Shown here piece by piece: positions 44,920-52,803 of a DNA stretch of 64,000 nt (positions are counted from its first letter, which is position 1; every line of letters starts with the position of its first letter). Below the pieces are notes generated by a model that saw nothing but the letters and a program-made list of their open reading frames with translations, ran no database searches and was not told the DNA's origin. A program made the translations under genes and the position numbers. The DNA comes from Amniculibacterium aquaticum (GTDB lineage Bacteria > Bacteroidota > Bacteroidia > Flavobacteriales > Weeksellaceae), in NCBI RefSeq assembly GCF_003852705.1, contig NZ_REFA01000013.1, positions 1 through 64,000 on the forward strand. Reading direction: 5' to 3'.

Positions 44920-45480
44920 ATGAAAACAATAATCAATAAAATCGCTATAGTCTTTATTATACTATGGACTGTTAATTACAACGCCCAACAAGTTTTACCT
45001 CTAAACACTTTTTTGGAAAACATACCAGCAAATGCTCATGTTAAAGACTTTAACAACGAGCTTAATCCTTATGTAGGTACTTACAAAGCAAATTTTGAAG
45101 GAAATGAAGTTACTCTTTTTATAACAAAAGTTGAAGATAAATTAGAAAAAAGAGTAAATAAAAATTTTTATAGAGATGCATTAGTTATACAATATATTGT
45201 GAAAAATTCTAATGGTAACATATTACAGGATAGTCAAAGCACTCCGAATATTGAATTATACAGCTTTGGTTCCAAACCAGCCCAAAATAAGATTGTTTTT
45301 TATTATAGTGGTACCAATTGTAATGTTGGTTGGGGCGACATTTATCTAAGTAAAATCAATGCAAATCAAATTTTATGGGATTATCGTCCAGAAAGTATTG
45401 TACTTGTAAATTGTCCACAGGGTTCGGATTTAACTGTTTACCTACCCGATACAAAAAACTTAATTTTCACTAAACAATAG
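44920..45480 (+). CDS. Exported protein of the DUF6705 type
   Basis: 186-residue exported protein with a signal peptide (about 1-22, ending YNAQ). The body reads like the DUF6705 family of Flavobacteriia: VLPLNTFLENIPANAHVKDFNNELNP is followed by YVGTYKANFEGNEVTLFITK, then YYSGTNCNVGWGDIYLSKI and ILWDYRPESIVLVNCPQG, near-diagnostic phrases. These proteins often occur in several copies per genome and have no known role. It lies in the accessory island and starts at an ATGA overlap with the upstream coding-like repeat. Confidence 0.8.
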   Translation: MKTIINKIAIVFIILWTVNYNAQQVLPLNTFLENIPANAHVKDFNNELNPYVGTYKANFEGNEVTLFITKVEDKLEKRVNKNFYRDALVIQYIVKNSNGNILQDSQSTPNIELYSFGSKPAQNKIVFYYSGTNCNVGWGDIYLSKINANQILWDYRPESIVLVNCPQGSDLTVYLPDTKNLIFTKQ

Positions 45481-45684
45481 AGTCTTCTGCCAATAGCTAG
45501 GTCTTCGTTGCGTGCATAGCACGAACAATAAAAACCCTGTTGAACGGAAGCTTTGAAAGCTTTTTCAACTGCTTATGGGATTATCGACAAAAAATTTTAA
45601 AACATGGGAAGAGCCTGTAAGAAAGGGCTCTTTTTTTTGTGTCTGAATTTGCGTATTTTTAGGGAAAAGCTACTGATGGTTTAG
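45481..45684. other. Intergenic stretch with degenerate island repeats
   Basis: Contains a weaker third relative of the island repeat (about 45491-45530, CAATAGCTAGGTCTTCGTTG) and AAAAACCCTGTTGAACGGAAG at about 45530, which matches about 43937. A terminator is listed separately. No gene was recognised. Confidence 0.5.
45610..45638 (+). terminator. Rho-independent terminator closing the island genes
   Basis: AGAGCC (45610-45615) and GGCTCT (45626-45631) pair around a 10-nt loop, followed by a run of eight T. Confidence 0.75.
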
Positions 45685-45891
45685 TTCAAAAGAATAGCAC
45701 ACGCATTTGCAGGAATACTCATCTTGTCCAGCATCTCACTCACCTACGCCACCGACAACAAAAATTGGCTTTGGATAACGGCTTTTGTAGGCGCCAATCT
45801 TTTACAAAACTCCATGTCCAATTGGTGTTTACTGCATCAAATTCTTTACAAATTGGGGATAAAAGACACTGAAAGCTCTTGTAAAAGATAG
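45685..45891 (+). pseudogene. YgaP-like (DUF2892) gene copy without a start codon
   Basis: From AGA at 45691 the sequence equals 43552-43706 over 155 bp with a single change (Ser to Thr), then diverges but stays in frame to TAG at 45889. The ATG of the intact copy is missing; the in-frame upstream codon at 45682 is TAG. It is therefore a 5'-truncated copy, unless an unusual start codon is used. Confidence 0.8.
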
Positions 45892-46018
45892 AAACTTATC
45901 ATGGGGTCAAAATTTTAAATGTCTCACTTATTCAAGTTATTTCCCCAAATAAATGAAATAAATTTTAAAAAACAGCAAAATATATAGGGGATATAATCCG
46001 TAAAACTGATAATTTAAT

Positions 46019-46026
46019 TATATTTG
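46019..46026 (+). promoter_or_regulatory. -7 box for the acyl-CoA dehydrogenase
   Basis: TATATTTG matches TAnnTTTG, 16 bases before the ATG at 46043. Confidence 0.55.
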
Positions 46027-46042
46027 GGCAAAATTTTTCACC

Positions 46043-47179
46043 ATGTTTATTGAAAATACAGAAATTGAAATGATCGCCCAAACGGCGAAAGAATTTGCAG
46101 AAACTCATATCAGGCCAAACATCATGGATTGGGACGAAAGTCAGACTTTCCCAAAAGAATTATTCCACCAATTAGGGGAAATGGGTTTCATGGGAATTGT
46201 TATCCCTGAGCAATACGGAGGATCTGGACTTTCTTATCACGAATATGTAACCATTTTGGACGAAATCTCCCAAGTAGATCCATCCATTGGCTTGTCAGTA
46301 GCTGCACACAACTCTTTGTGTACCAACCATATTTACGAATTTGGTAACGAAGAGCAACGCATGAAGTGGTTGCCACAATTGGCCACAGGAAAAGTGATTG
46401 GAGCTTGGGGACTTACAGAACACAATACGGGATCCGACTCCGGAGGGATGAGTACAACTGCCGTAAAAGACGGTGATGAGTGGATCATCAACGGAGCCAA
46501 AAACTTTATTACGCATGCCATTTCTGGAGACATCGCAGTGGTGATGACCAGAACTGGAGAAATTGGAGCTAAAAACAATTCCACAGCTTTTGTTTTGGAA
46601 AAAGGAATGCCAGGTTTTACTTCCGGAAAAAAAGAAAATAAATTAGGAATGCGTGCATCAGAAACTGCAGAACTTATTTTCGATAATGTCAGAGTTCCGG
46701 ACAGCCACAGATTGGGCGAGGTTGGCGAAGGTTTCAAACAAGCCATGAAAATCTTAGACGGAGGAAGAATTTCCATCGCTGCTCTATCTTTGGGTATCGC
46801 AAGAGGCGCTTATAAATCTGCTCTAAAATATGCCAACGAAAGAAAACAATTTGGTAAAGCCATTTCAGAATTCCAAGCCATCAACTTTATGTTGGCCGAT
46901 ATGGCAACAGAAATTGATGCGTCTGAATTGCTGATCCGCAGAGCGGCTACTTTGAAAAACGCCAAACAAAAAATGACCAGAGAAGGAGCAATGGCTAAGT
47001 TATACGCTTCCGAGGCTTGTGTGAGAATTTCCAACAATGCCGTTCAAATTTTTGGCGGTTACGGATACACCAAAGATTTCCCTGCAGAGAAATTCTACAG
47101 AGATTCTAAACTTTGCACCATTGGTGAGGGAACTTCAGAAATCCAAAGATTGGTTATCGGTAGAGATATCGTAAAGTAA
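46043..47179 (+). CDS. Acyl-CoA dehydrogenase
   Basis: 378-residue FAD enzyme that oxidises acyl-CoA to trans-2-enoyl-CoA, passing electrons to ETF. The N-terminal helical domain, the middle beta domain (WGLTEHNTGSDSGG, the FAD/substrate signature) and the C-terminal domain (RKQFGKAISEFQAI, then QIFGGYGYTKDFPAEKFYRD) are complete; the catalytic Glu is likely the one in TIGEGTSEIQ. It may act on short-chain or branched-chain acyl-CoA, which cannot be decided from sequence. It is monocistronic. Confidence 0.95.
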   Translation: MFIENTEIEMIAQTAKEFAETHIRPNIMDWDESQTFPKELFHQLGEMGFMGIVIPEQYGGSGLSYHEYVTILDEISQVDPSIGLSVAAHNSLCTNHIYEFGNEEQRMKWLPQLATGKVIGAWGLTEHNTGSDSGGMSTTAVKDGDEWIINGAKNFITHAISGDIAVVMTRTGEIGAKNNSTAFVLEKGMPGFTSGKKENKLGMRASETAELIFDNVRVPDSHRLGEVGEGFKQAMKILDGGRISIAALSLGIARGAYKSALKYANERKQFGKAISEFQAINFMLADMATEIDASELLIRRAATLKNAKQKMTREGAMAKLYASEACVRISNNAVQIFGGYGYTKDFPAEKFYRDSKLCTIGEGTSEIQRLVIGRDIVK

Positions 47180-47224
47180 ATTTATGTTTTTATCATAAAC
47201 CATCACCTTTTCAAAATTAAATTA

Positions 47225-47254
47225 AGATCACTCTTTTTGGGTGGTCTTTTTTTT
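47225..47254 (+). terminator. Rho-independent terminator after acyl-CoA dehydrogenase
   Basis: AGATCACTC (47225-47233) pairs with GGGTGGTCT (47239-47247) allowing G-U, 5-nt loop, followed by eight T. Confidence 0.8.
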
Positions 47255-47378
47255 ATTGAATAATCACAACAATACCGAGTTTACACCTACAAATCCACGC
47301 ATTTCCAAAGTTATCACAGGCTCTAAATTATTTTCAAAAAAAAATTATTAAACTTAAAAATTTGAAATCCCAAATCCT

Positions 47379-47386
47379 TAAATTTG
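47379..47386 (+). promoter_or_regulatory. -7 box for pnuC
   Basis: TAAATTTG matches TAnnTTTG and ends four bases before the ATG at 47391. A leaderless transcript is expected. An upstream TTTG (47361-47364) is only 14 bp away. Confidence 0.5.
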
Positions 47387-47390
47387 ATCA

Positions 47391-48044
47391 ATGGACTTCT
47401 ACAATCTTTTCTTACAGCCTTATGAAAGCTATACTCCAATTCAAATTGCATTGGAAATTATCGCAGCTACTTTCGGTATTCTAAGTGTCTATTTTTCCAT
47501 CAAAAAAAACATTTGGGTCTATCCAACGGGTATCGTTTCAACCGCTTTGTATGTTTACATCTTATTTGTTTTTGGTTTGTTAGGGGATTGCATGATCAAC
47601 ATTTACTATACCATAATGAGCATTTACGGTTGGATTTTATGGTCCAAAAGTGCAGAAGATCATGTCCATGTCCATGTTTCGTGGACTGAAAAAAAAGAAT
47701 GGTGGCTCGCCTGCTTACTCTTCGTCCTGAGCCTTATTGCCGTAGCATTAGTTTATTATTACAAACCGGTCATCGACAACAATTTTAATTTTAAAAATTC
47801 AGAGCTTGGTTTTTATCATCTGGATTGGGCCAATGGGTTGGACATCATAACCACTTCCCTATTCCTGGTCGGTATGTGGTTGATGGCAAAACGAAAAATA
47901 GAAAATTGGATTTTTTGGATTATCGGAGATCTTATTTGCATCCCAATGATGATCTACAAAGGCTTGGGAATCACCTCAATTCAATACATTATTTTTACCA
48001 TTTTGGCCATTCAAGGTTGGCTGAGTTGGAGAAATTCTAAGTAA
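47391..48044 (+). CDS. pnuC: Nicotinamide riboside/mononucleotide transporter PnuC
   Basis: 217-residue membrane protein of the PnuC family, a facilitator for nicotinamide riboside (or another vitamin) that relies on trapping by a kinase. About seven helices are visible. Family phrases are IALEIIAATFGILSVYFSIK, KKNIWVYPTGIVSTALYVYI, MINIYYTIMSIYGWILW, and the late IENWIFWIIGDLICIPMM with IQGWLSWRNSK. No NadR or thiamine gene adjoins that would fix the substrate. Confidence 0.93.
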   Translation: MDFYNLFLQPYESYTPIQIALEIIAATFGILSVYFSIKKNIWVYPTGIVSTALYVYILFVFGLLGDCMINIYYTIMSIYGWILWSKSAEDHVHVHVSWTEKKEWWLACLLFVLSLIAVALVYYYKPVIDNNFNFKNSELGFYHLDWANGLDIITTSLFLVGMWLMAKRKIENWIFWIIGDLICIPMMIYKGLGITSIQYIIFTILAIQGWLSWRNSK

Positions 48045-48233
48045 AACCTTTGTGTATTACAAAAAAACACATAAATAATCTATTGGTCAAGCTACAGCTT
48101 GTCCCGATTTTTCAGGATAGACACAAAGGATCTACAACAATAAGACTTCATAACTACGCATAGCATCCGTCAAAGACGGATATCACTTGTGTTATTTCAT
48201 TGTCTATTCGTAAAAAACGATGAAGGAGTTTTA
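48045..48233. other. Intergenic region after pnuC
   Basis: Contains AAGCTACAGCTT and the small hairpin ATCCGTC-AAA-GACGGAT (48165-48181). Nothing gene-like was seen; no T run follows the hairpin. Confidence 0.45.
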
Positions 48234-48557
48234 TTACACATTTCTAAATCTCTTGTACAATCTCAAGTGTTTTTCTCGATTTAATAAATAAAGAATTATA
48301 CACAGTGAACCAAAAGAAAACATTCCTACAAACCACAATATTTTATTATGAATTTGGTTTCTGATTAAATCAATTAACACAACTATCCAAGGAATTAATT
48401 GGATTAATAAACCTATTCCTAGAAATAAGTGAGAATAATTTTCTGAAAAATTTTTGTTTATAATTTTTAGGTAAATTGATACTGTAACTAAAACAAAACC
48501 AATAATTACAAGAGCTAATAAGATTTTTTTGTTGATTAGTAATTCATGTTCTTTCAT
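48234..48557 (-). CDS. Small membrane protein, PLDc_N-like
   Basis: 107-residue protein with three hydrophobic segments (about residues 13-32, 42-62 and 70-91). The end, IPWIVVLIDLIRNQIHNKILWFVGMF followed by YLLNREKHL, resembles the N-terminal domain of phospholipase D-like membrane proteins (PLDc_N), which occurs alone in small proteins of unknown role. AT-rich, monocistronic. The assignment is by pattern only. Confidence 0.6.
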   Translation of the reverse strand: MKEHELLINKKILLALVIIGFVLVTVSIYLKIINKNFSENYSHLFLGIGLLIQLIPWIVVLIDLIRNQIHNKILWFVGMFSFGSLCIILYLLNREKHLRLYKRFRNV

Positions 48558-48636
48558 ATTTTTTCTTTTGCTGTTTTATTATGAAATTAAAGATAACAAA
48601 TTTTTTGTTGAAAGGATCATGTATTAAAAAAAATAA

Positions 48637-50109
48637 TTAATACCCTAAAACCGGCTCCAATATCATTTCCATTTTTCGTTTTACAGCATCGGTAGAACCC
48701 GCATAATTATTCACCAAAAGCGAAAATGCCAAAGTCTTGCCCGAGTTGGTTTTTAGATATCCCGTCAGACATTTCACTTTGTTCAAAGTACCAGTTTTCG
48801 CAAATATTTGTCCATTTCCATTTCCGTAAACAAACATTCTTTTCAAAGTTCCGGTTTGTCCTGCAATGGGCAATGAATCGAAATAATTTTTGAAATATTT
48901 GGTCGTCATCAAAGACGATAGAAACTTCACTTGTGATAAGGGCGTCACCATATTAGCTCTGGAAAGTCCACTACCATCGGCAAAATTAAGACCTTCCATA
49001 TCGAAACCTACAGATTGCAAATGACCAACCACGGCTCTTCTTCCGCTGTCCAAGGATTGATCTCCAAATTTTTGGAAGCCTACCATCCTAAGAGTTGCCT
49101 CTGCCAAACCGTTGTCACTGTGCTGATTGGTATAGAAAACTACATCATTCAAATCTGGGGAACGGTAAGTGGAGATGAGTATTCTTTTTTCAGGATCGGT
49201 ATCCAACATTTTTGTTGAAACTTTTCCAGAAACCGGGATTCCGGATTTTATCATGGCTGCTCTTAGTGAATTGGCCAAACCTACAGGTGCATCCGGAAGT
49301 TTTGTCGTAAAAGGAAGCGATTGATACTCTTCCGCATAAACCATTTTTTTGATGTACGGCGATACATAAAAATATCTTTTTTCTTGAGCGAAAGGATTGC
49401 TTTGTTTTACAATAATTTTTTCTTTCGCCGGATCTATCTCTGCGCTAGATCCCACAGGGAGGTAATATGCACCGTGTTCCAACCAAACAATATTCTCCGG
49501 GAGAGTTGGTATTTTATTGGCTTTGAAAACTGCAGTTTGAGTAATGATATCTCCATTCACTCTTTTTATTCCTTTTTCTGCCAGAGCAGCGATAAAATCC
49601 ATGGAGATCATTCCATAACTGGTAGCTCCTGCTTTGCTGGTGCCCAAACTTGGATCGCCACTTCCGACCAAATATAAATTTCCGTTTAACACTCCATTTT
49701 CATCAATCGTCCCCGAATAATCCAACTGGGTTAGCCACTGAAATCCTGATCCTAAAAGGCTAAGAGCAGTTTCTGTAGTGAGTAATTTGGTGGTTGATGC
49801 TGGAATTAACGGTTGGCTTTCGTTGTAGGAACTGACAATTTTTTTTGTTTTTGGATCGTAAACGACAAATCCCCAATGGGCATTTTTCAAAACCGGATCG
49901 CTGGCCATGGAGGTGAGCGTAAAATCTATTTGTTCTTTTGGACTGAGTGGCTTTTCGACCGCTACAGCCTGAACATAAACTGGAGCTGAAGTAGGTGCCG
50001 TTGATGTGTACACCGAAGAGCTTGTTGTATCTGAAAAATTAATCTGACTCCATAATAAAGAGCTCGATACAAGAGAGATCGAAAACAGTACTTTTTTTAG
50101 TTGAATCAT
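48637..50109 (-). CDS. dacB: D-alanyl-D-alanine carboxypeptidase/endopeptidase (PBP4, S13)
   Basis: 490-residue exported serine peptidase of family S13 (PBP4 type), trimming peptidoglycan stem peptides and cross-links. Signal peptide about 1-21 (ending WSQ). Catalytic motifs: Ser105-Thr-Thr-Lys108 in IPASTTKLL, Ser-Asp-Asn in HSDNGLAE, and Lys-Thr-Gly in FAKTGTLNKV. The frame extends 28 codons to 50193, but the ATG at 50109 begins the signal peptide. A Ser/Thr-rich linker lies just after the signal. Confidence 0.93.
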   Translation of the reverse strand: MIQLKKVLFSISLVSSSLLWSQINFSDTTSSSVYTSTAPTSAPVYVQAVAVEKPLSPKEQIDFTLTSMASDPVLKNAHWGFVVYDPKTKKIVSSYNESQPLIPASTTKLLTTETALSLLGSGFQWLTQLDYSGTIDENGVLNGNLYLVGSGDPSLGTSKAGATSYGMISMDFIAALAEKGIKRVNGDIITQTAVFKANKIPTLPENIVWLEHGAYYLPVGSSAEIDPAKEKIIVKQSNPFAQEKRYFYVSPYIKKMVYAEEYQSLPFTTKLPDAPVGLANSLRAAMIKSGIPVSGKVSTKMLDTDPEKRILISTYRSPDLNDVVFYTNQHSDNGLAEATLRMVGFQKFGDQSLDSGRRAVVGHLQSVGFDMEGLNFADGSGLSRANMVTPLSQVKFLSSLMTTKYFKNYFDSLPIAGQTGTLKRMFVYGNGNGQIFAKTGTLNKVKCLTGYLKTNSGKTLAFSLLVNNYAGSTDAVKRKMEMILEPVLGY

Positions 50110-50262
50110 AAATACCTTCTTAATAAAAGATTTCTTGTGCTTTTGCAAGAAATGCACGAGCAACACAAATGATGAAAACTTTCTACGGGTCAAAAGTATT
50201 AATTAAAAACAATCCGTCCTTGATATTCAGAATTAAAAAGCTTTAAACTCTGTTAAAGTTTG

Positions 50263-52713
50263 TTAAAAGTCCACCAATACGACCTTTTTAATGCTTTGGT
50301 AGGCGGTGATCTCATCAAATTCTTCAAAACTTTTCAATACAAAAGATTTGAATTCTTGATATCTTTTTCCTCTTGGTAATTTTAATAAAATCTGATATTG
50401 ATAGAGTGAATTGATCCTGGGAATGGGAGATTTTTCCGGTCCAAAAATGCATTCTTGAGGTAGATATTTCTCTAAAACTGAACTTAAAAAACGGCTGGCT
50501 CTTTCCACCTTATCTTCTTTTCTATGCCTAAGTTCTATAAAAATAAGTTTGGTAAACGGCGGATAAAGATTCTTTTTTCTCTCCTTCAACAGATAATCGT
50601 ACACCAAAGCCTGGTTGTGTTGTTCTTTGATCAAGAAAAAAACAGGATGGCCGGGATTGTAGGTTTGTATCATCACTTTTCCTTTTCCAGAAACCCTTCC
50701 TGCCCTGCCCGATACTTGGGTGATCAGTTGATACGCTCGTTCTTCGGCACGAAAATCTTGTACATAAAGCATTTGGTCGGCCCGTGGAATGCAGACCAAT
50801 TCAATTTTGTCAAAATCCAAACCTTTGGAAATCATTTGTGTTCCTACAACGATATCCGTTGTTCCGGATTCTATTTTTTCGTAAAGTTTTTCATAGGCAA
50901 ATTTCTTCCGCATGGCGTCCACATCCATTCTTTCCACATCAGAATCTGGAAATAACTTAGAAACCTCTTCATGAATTTGTTCTACACCAATGCCTCGTGT
51001 ATTGAGTTTATTTGAAAAACATTTGGGACATTGATTGGGTTTTGCAGCTTTGCTCCCACAATAATGGCACTTCAACTCGTTGGACGATTTGTGATACGCC
51101 ATCACCACATCGCAATTGGAGCAATAGGTAACATGACCACAGGCTTCGCACTCCACCACAGTTGCATACCCTCTTTTGTTGTGCAAAACGATCGCCTGAC
51201 TGTGATCTTCTACACAGTGGCTAAGCTCGTTGAGCATCTCTGAGGAAAAATTTCCATTTACTTTTTTAAGTTCCAAAGCTTCTTTAAAGTCGATCAGTTC
51301 AAAACTTGGTAAAGGTACATTTCCAAAACGATTCTCTAACTTTACCCATCTCAACTTATCGATTTCTGCTGCATAATACGACTCAACAGAAGGCGTTGCA
51401 GATCCTAAAATTGCAGGTGCTTTATAAAAATTTGCTAATATTAAAGCCGCATCTTTGGCATTAAAATAGGGAGAAACTTCGCGAGGTCTGTATGCCGAAT
51501 CGTGCTCTTCATCAACAATGACCAAGCCCAAATTCTGAAACGGTAGAAACAAAGCATTTCGAGTACCGATCAACACACGGATTTCGTTATTTTTCACTTT
51601 TTTCCAGACTTCAACTTTTTCAAAATCTGTAAGTTTTTGGTGATAATAGCAAAGTAGATTTCCGTATTTTTTTTCTATTCGCTGAACGATTTGTTGGGTG
51701 ATGGCGATCTCCGGAAGTAGGAACAAAACGGTCTTACCGGCAACCACTGTTTCTTCAATTTTTTCTAAATAAACATGGGTTTTTCCTGAAGCCGTAACGC
51801 CGTAGAGCAATACATTTTTTCCTTCTTCAAAAGCGTTGTCAATCTCCATTTTAGCAATTTGCTGTTCGGGAGAGAGCTGATCCTTTTCCTCTAAATCACC
51901 TTGATAATTGGGCAATCGATCTACGGACATTAGATATTCTTCCACCAAATTTTTATCGACCAAACCTTTCAGATGGCTGGCTGCAAAAATACCTTCTTCA
52001 AAAAGACTGGATTTTCTAAGTTCCTTTTCGGGATGTTCCGTTTCGTGTTGCAAAATGGTCAAAAACAATTCGTGTTGCTTGGGCGATCGTTTTAGGGACA
52101 ATAAAATTTCGGGTAAGTTATCACGAACGGTTTTTGGATCTTTAATTTTTACAAAAACGACTTCCTTAGCTTTGTACTTTTCCGCAATCACTTCATCTAC
52201 CTCTATGTATTGTAAATCAATCAATGAATTGATGGTTTTGATGATGTGTTTTTTCGGTATAAAGGCTTCGATGTCGGTAAAATTAATCAGTTGTCTGACT
52301 TCCAAAGCTTGGATCAGATAGATTTCGTTGGCATCTAGATTTTGATAATCAATCTGGGCATTTGCTTTTAGTTTTAGATATGTTTCGCTTTCTAATTTTA
52401 ACGAAGCGGGGAATGCAAAACGATAGATTTCGCCGATGGTACAGAGATAATATTCCGAAAGCCAATGCCAAAACTGAATTTGTTCTTTGGGCAAGATGGC
52501 TCTATCGTCCAAAAGGCTGATGATGTCTTTGGCCACAAAAGTTTCGGGCTCGTTGGTATGAATTTCGACCACTATTCCCGTGTACACTTTCTTGCCACGA
52601 AAAGGAATCAAGACCCGCATCCCAACTTGTAAGACCTCATGAAAATCTACCGGAACTTTGTAGGTAAAAGTTCCTTTTAAATTGAGTGGCAATACAACTT
52701 GAGCAAATAACAA
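50263..52713 (-). CDS. priA: Primosomal protein N' (replication restart helicase PriA)
   Basis: 816-residue superfamily 2 helicase that restarts collapsed replication forks. The N-terminal 3'-end-binding domain (1-110) is followed by Walker A GVTASGKT, DEEH box (IVDEEHDSAY), the two zinc clusters (CEACGHVTYCSNC and CHYCGSKAAKPNQCPKC), and helicase motifs V/VI (VGTQMISKGLDF, QVSGRAGR). The start codon is TTG at 52713; no in-frame ATG lies nearby. A -7 box (TACTTTTG, 52742-52749 on the minus strand) lies just upstream. Confidence 0.96.
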   Translation of the reverse strand: MLFAQVVLPLNLKGTFTYKVPVDFHEVLQVGMRVLIPFRGKKVYTGIVVEIHTNEPETFVAKDIISLLDDRAILPKEQIQFWHWLSEYYLCTIGEIYRFAFPASLKLESETYLKLKANAQIDYQNLDANEIYLIQALEVRQLINFTDIEAFIPKKHIIKTINSLIDLQYIEVDEVIAEKYKAKEVVFVKIKDPKTVRDNLPEILLSLKRSPKQHELFLTILQHETEHPEKELRKSSLFEEGIFAASHLKGLVDKNLVEEYLMSVDRLPNYQGDLEEKDQLSPEQQIAKMEIDNAFEEGKNVLLYGVTASGKTHVYLEKIEETVVAGKTVLFLLPEIAITQQIVQRIEKKYGNLLCYYHQKLTDFEKVEVWKKVKNNEIRVLIGTRNALFLPFQNLGLVIVDEEHDSAYRPREVSPYFNAKDAALILANFYKAPAILGSATPSVESYYAAEIDKLRWVKLENRFGNVPLPSFELIDFKEALELKKVNGNFSSEMLNELSHCVEDHSQAIVLHNKRGYATVVECEACGHVTYCSNCDVVMAYHKSSNELKCHYCGSKAAKPNQCPKCFSNKLNTRGIGVEQIHEEVSKLFPDSDVERMDVDAMRKKFAYEKLYEKIESGTTDIVVGTQMISKGLDFDKIELVCIPRADQMLYVQDFRAEERAYQLITQVSGRAGRVSGKGKVMIQTYNPGHPVFFLIKEQHNQALVYDYLLKERKKNLYPPFTKLIFIELRHRKEDKVERASRFLSSVLEKYLPQECIFGPEKSPIPRINSLYQYQILLKLPRGKRYQEFKSFVLKSFEEFDEITAYQSIKKVVLVDF

Positions 52714-52741
52714 TGGATTGAGGAATAGAAATTATCGAACA

Positions 52742-52749
52742 CAAAAGTA
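52742..52749 (-). promoter_or_regulatory. -7 box for priA
   Basis: Reads TACTTTTG on the minus strand, matching TAnnTTTG, 28 bases before the TTG start. It directly follows the SecDF terminator. Confidence 0.5.
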
Positions 52750-52751
52750 CA

Positions 52752-52784
52752 TAAAAAAATCCTTCAGAAAAACTGAAGGATTTT
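52752..52784 (-). terminator. Rho-independent terminator after secDF
   Basis: AAAATCCTTCAG (52756-52767) pairs perfectly with CTGAAGGATTTT (52773-52784), 5-nt loop, with T's following on the minus strand. Confidence 0.88.
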
Positions 52785-52803
52785 AATAAATTATTATAAA
52801 CGA

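Noticed and set aside
45685-45891. Second YgaP-like gene as an intact gene
   Set aside because: The codon three before the homologous AGA is TAG in frame, and no ATG, GTG or TTG start exists before the first helix.
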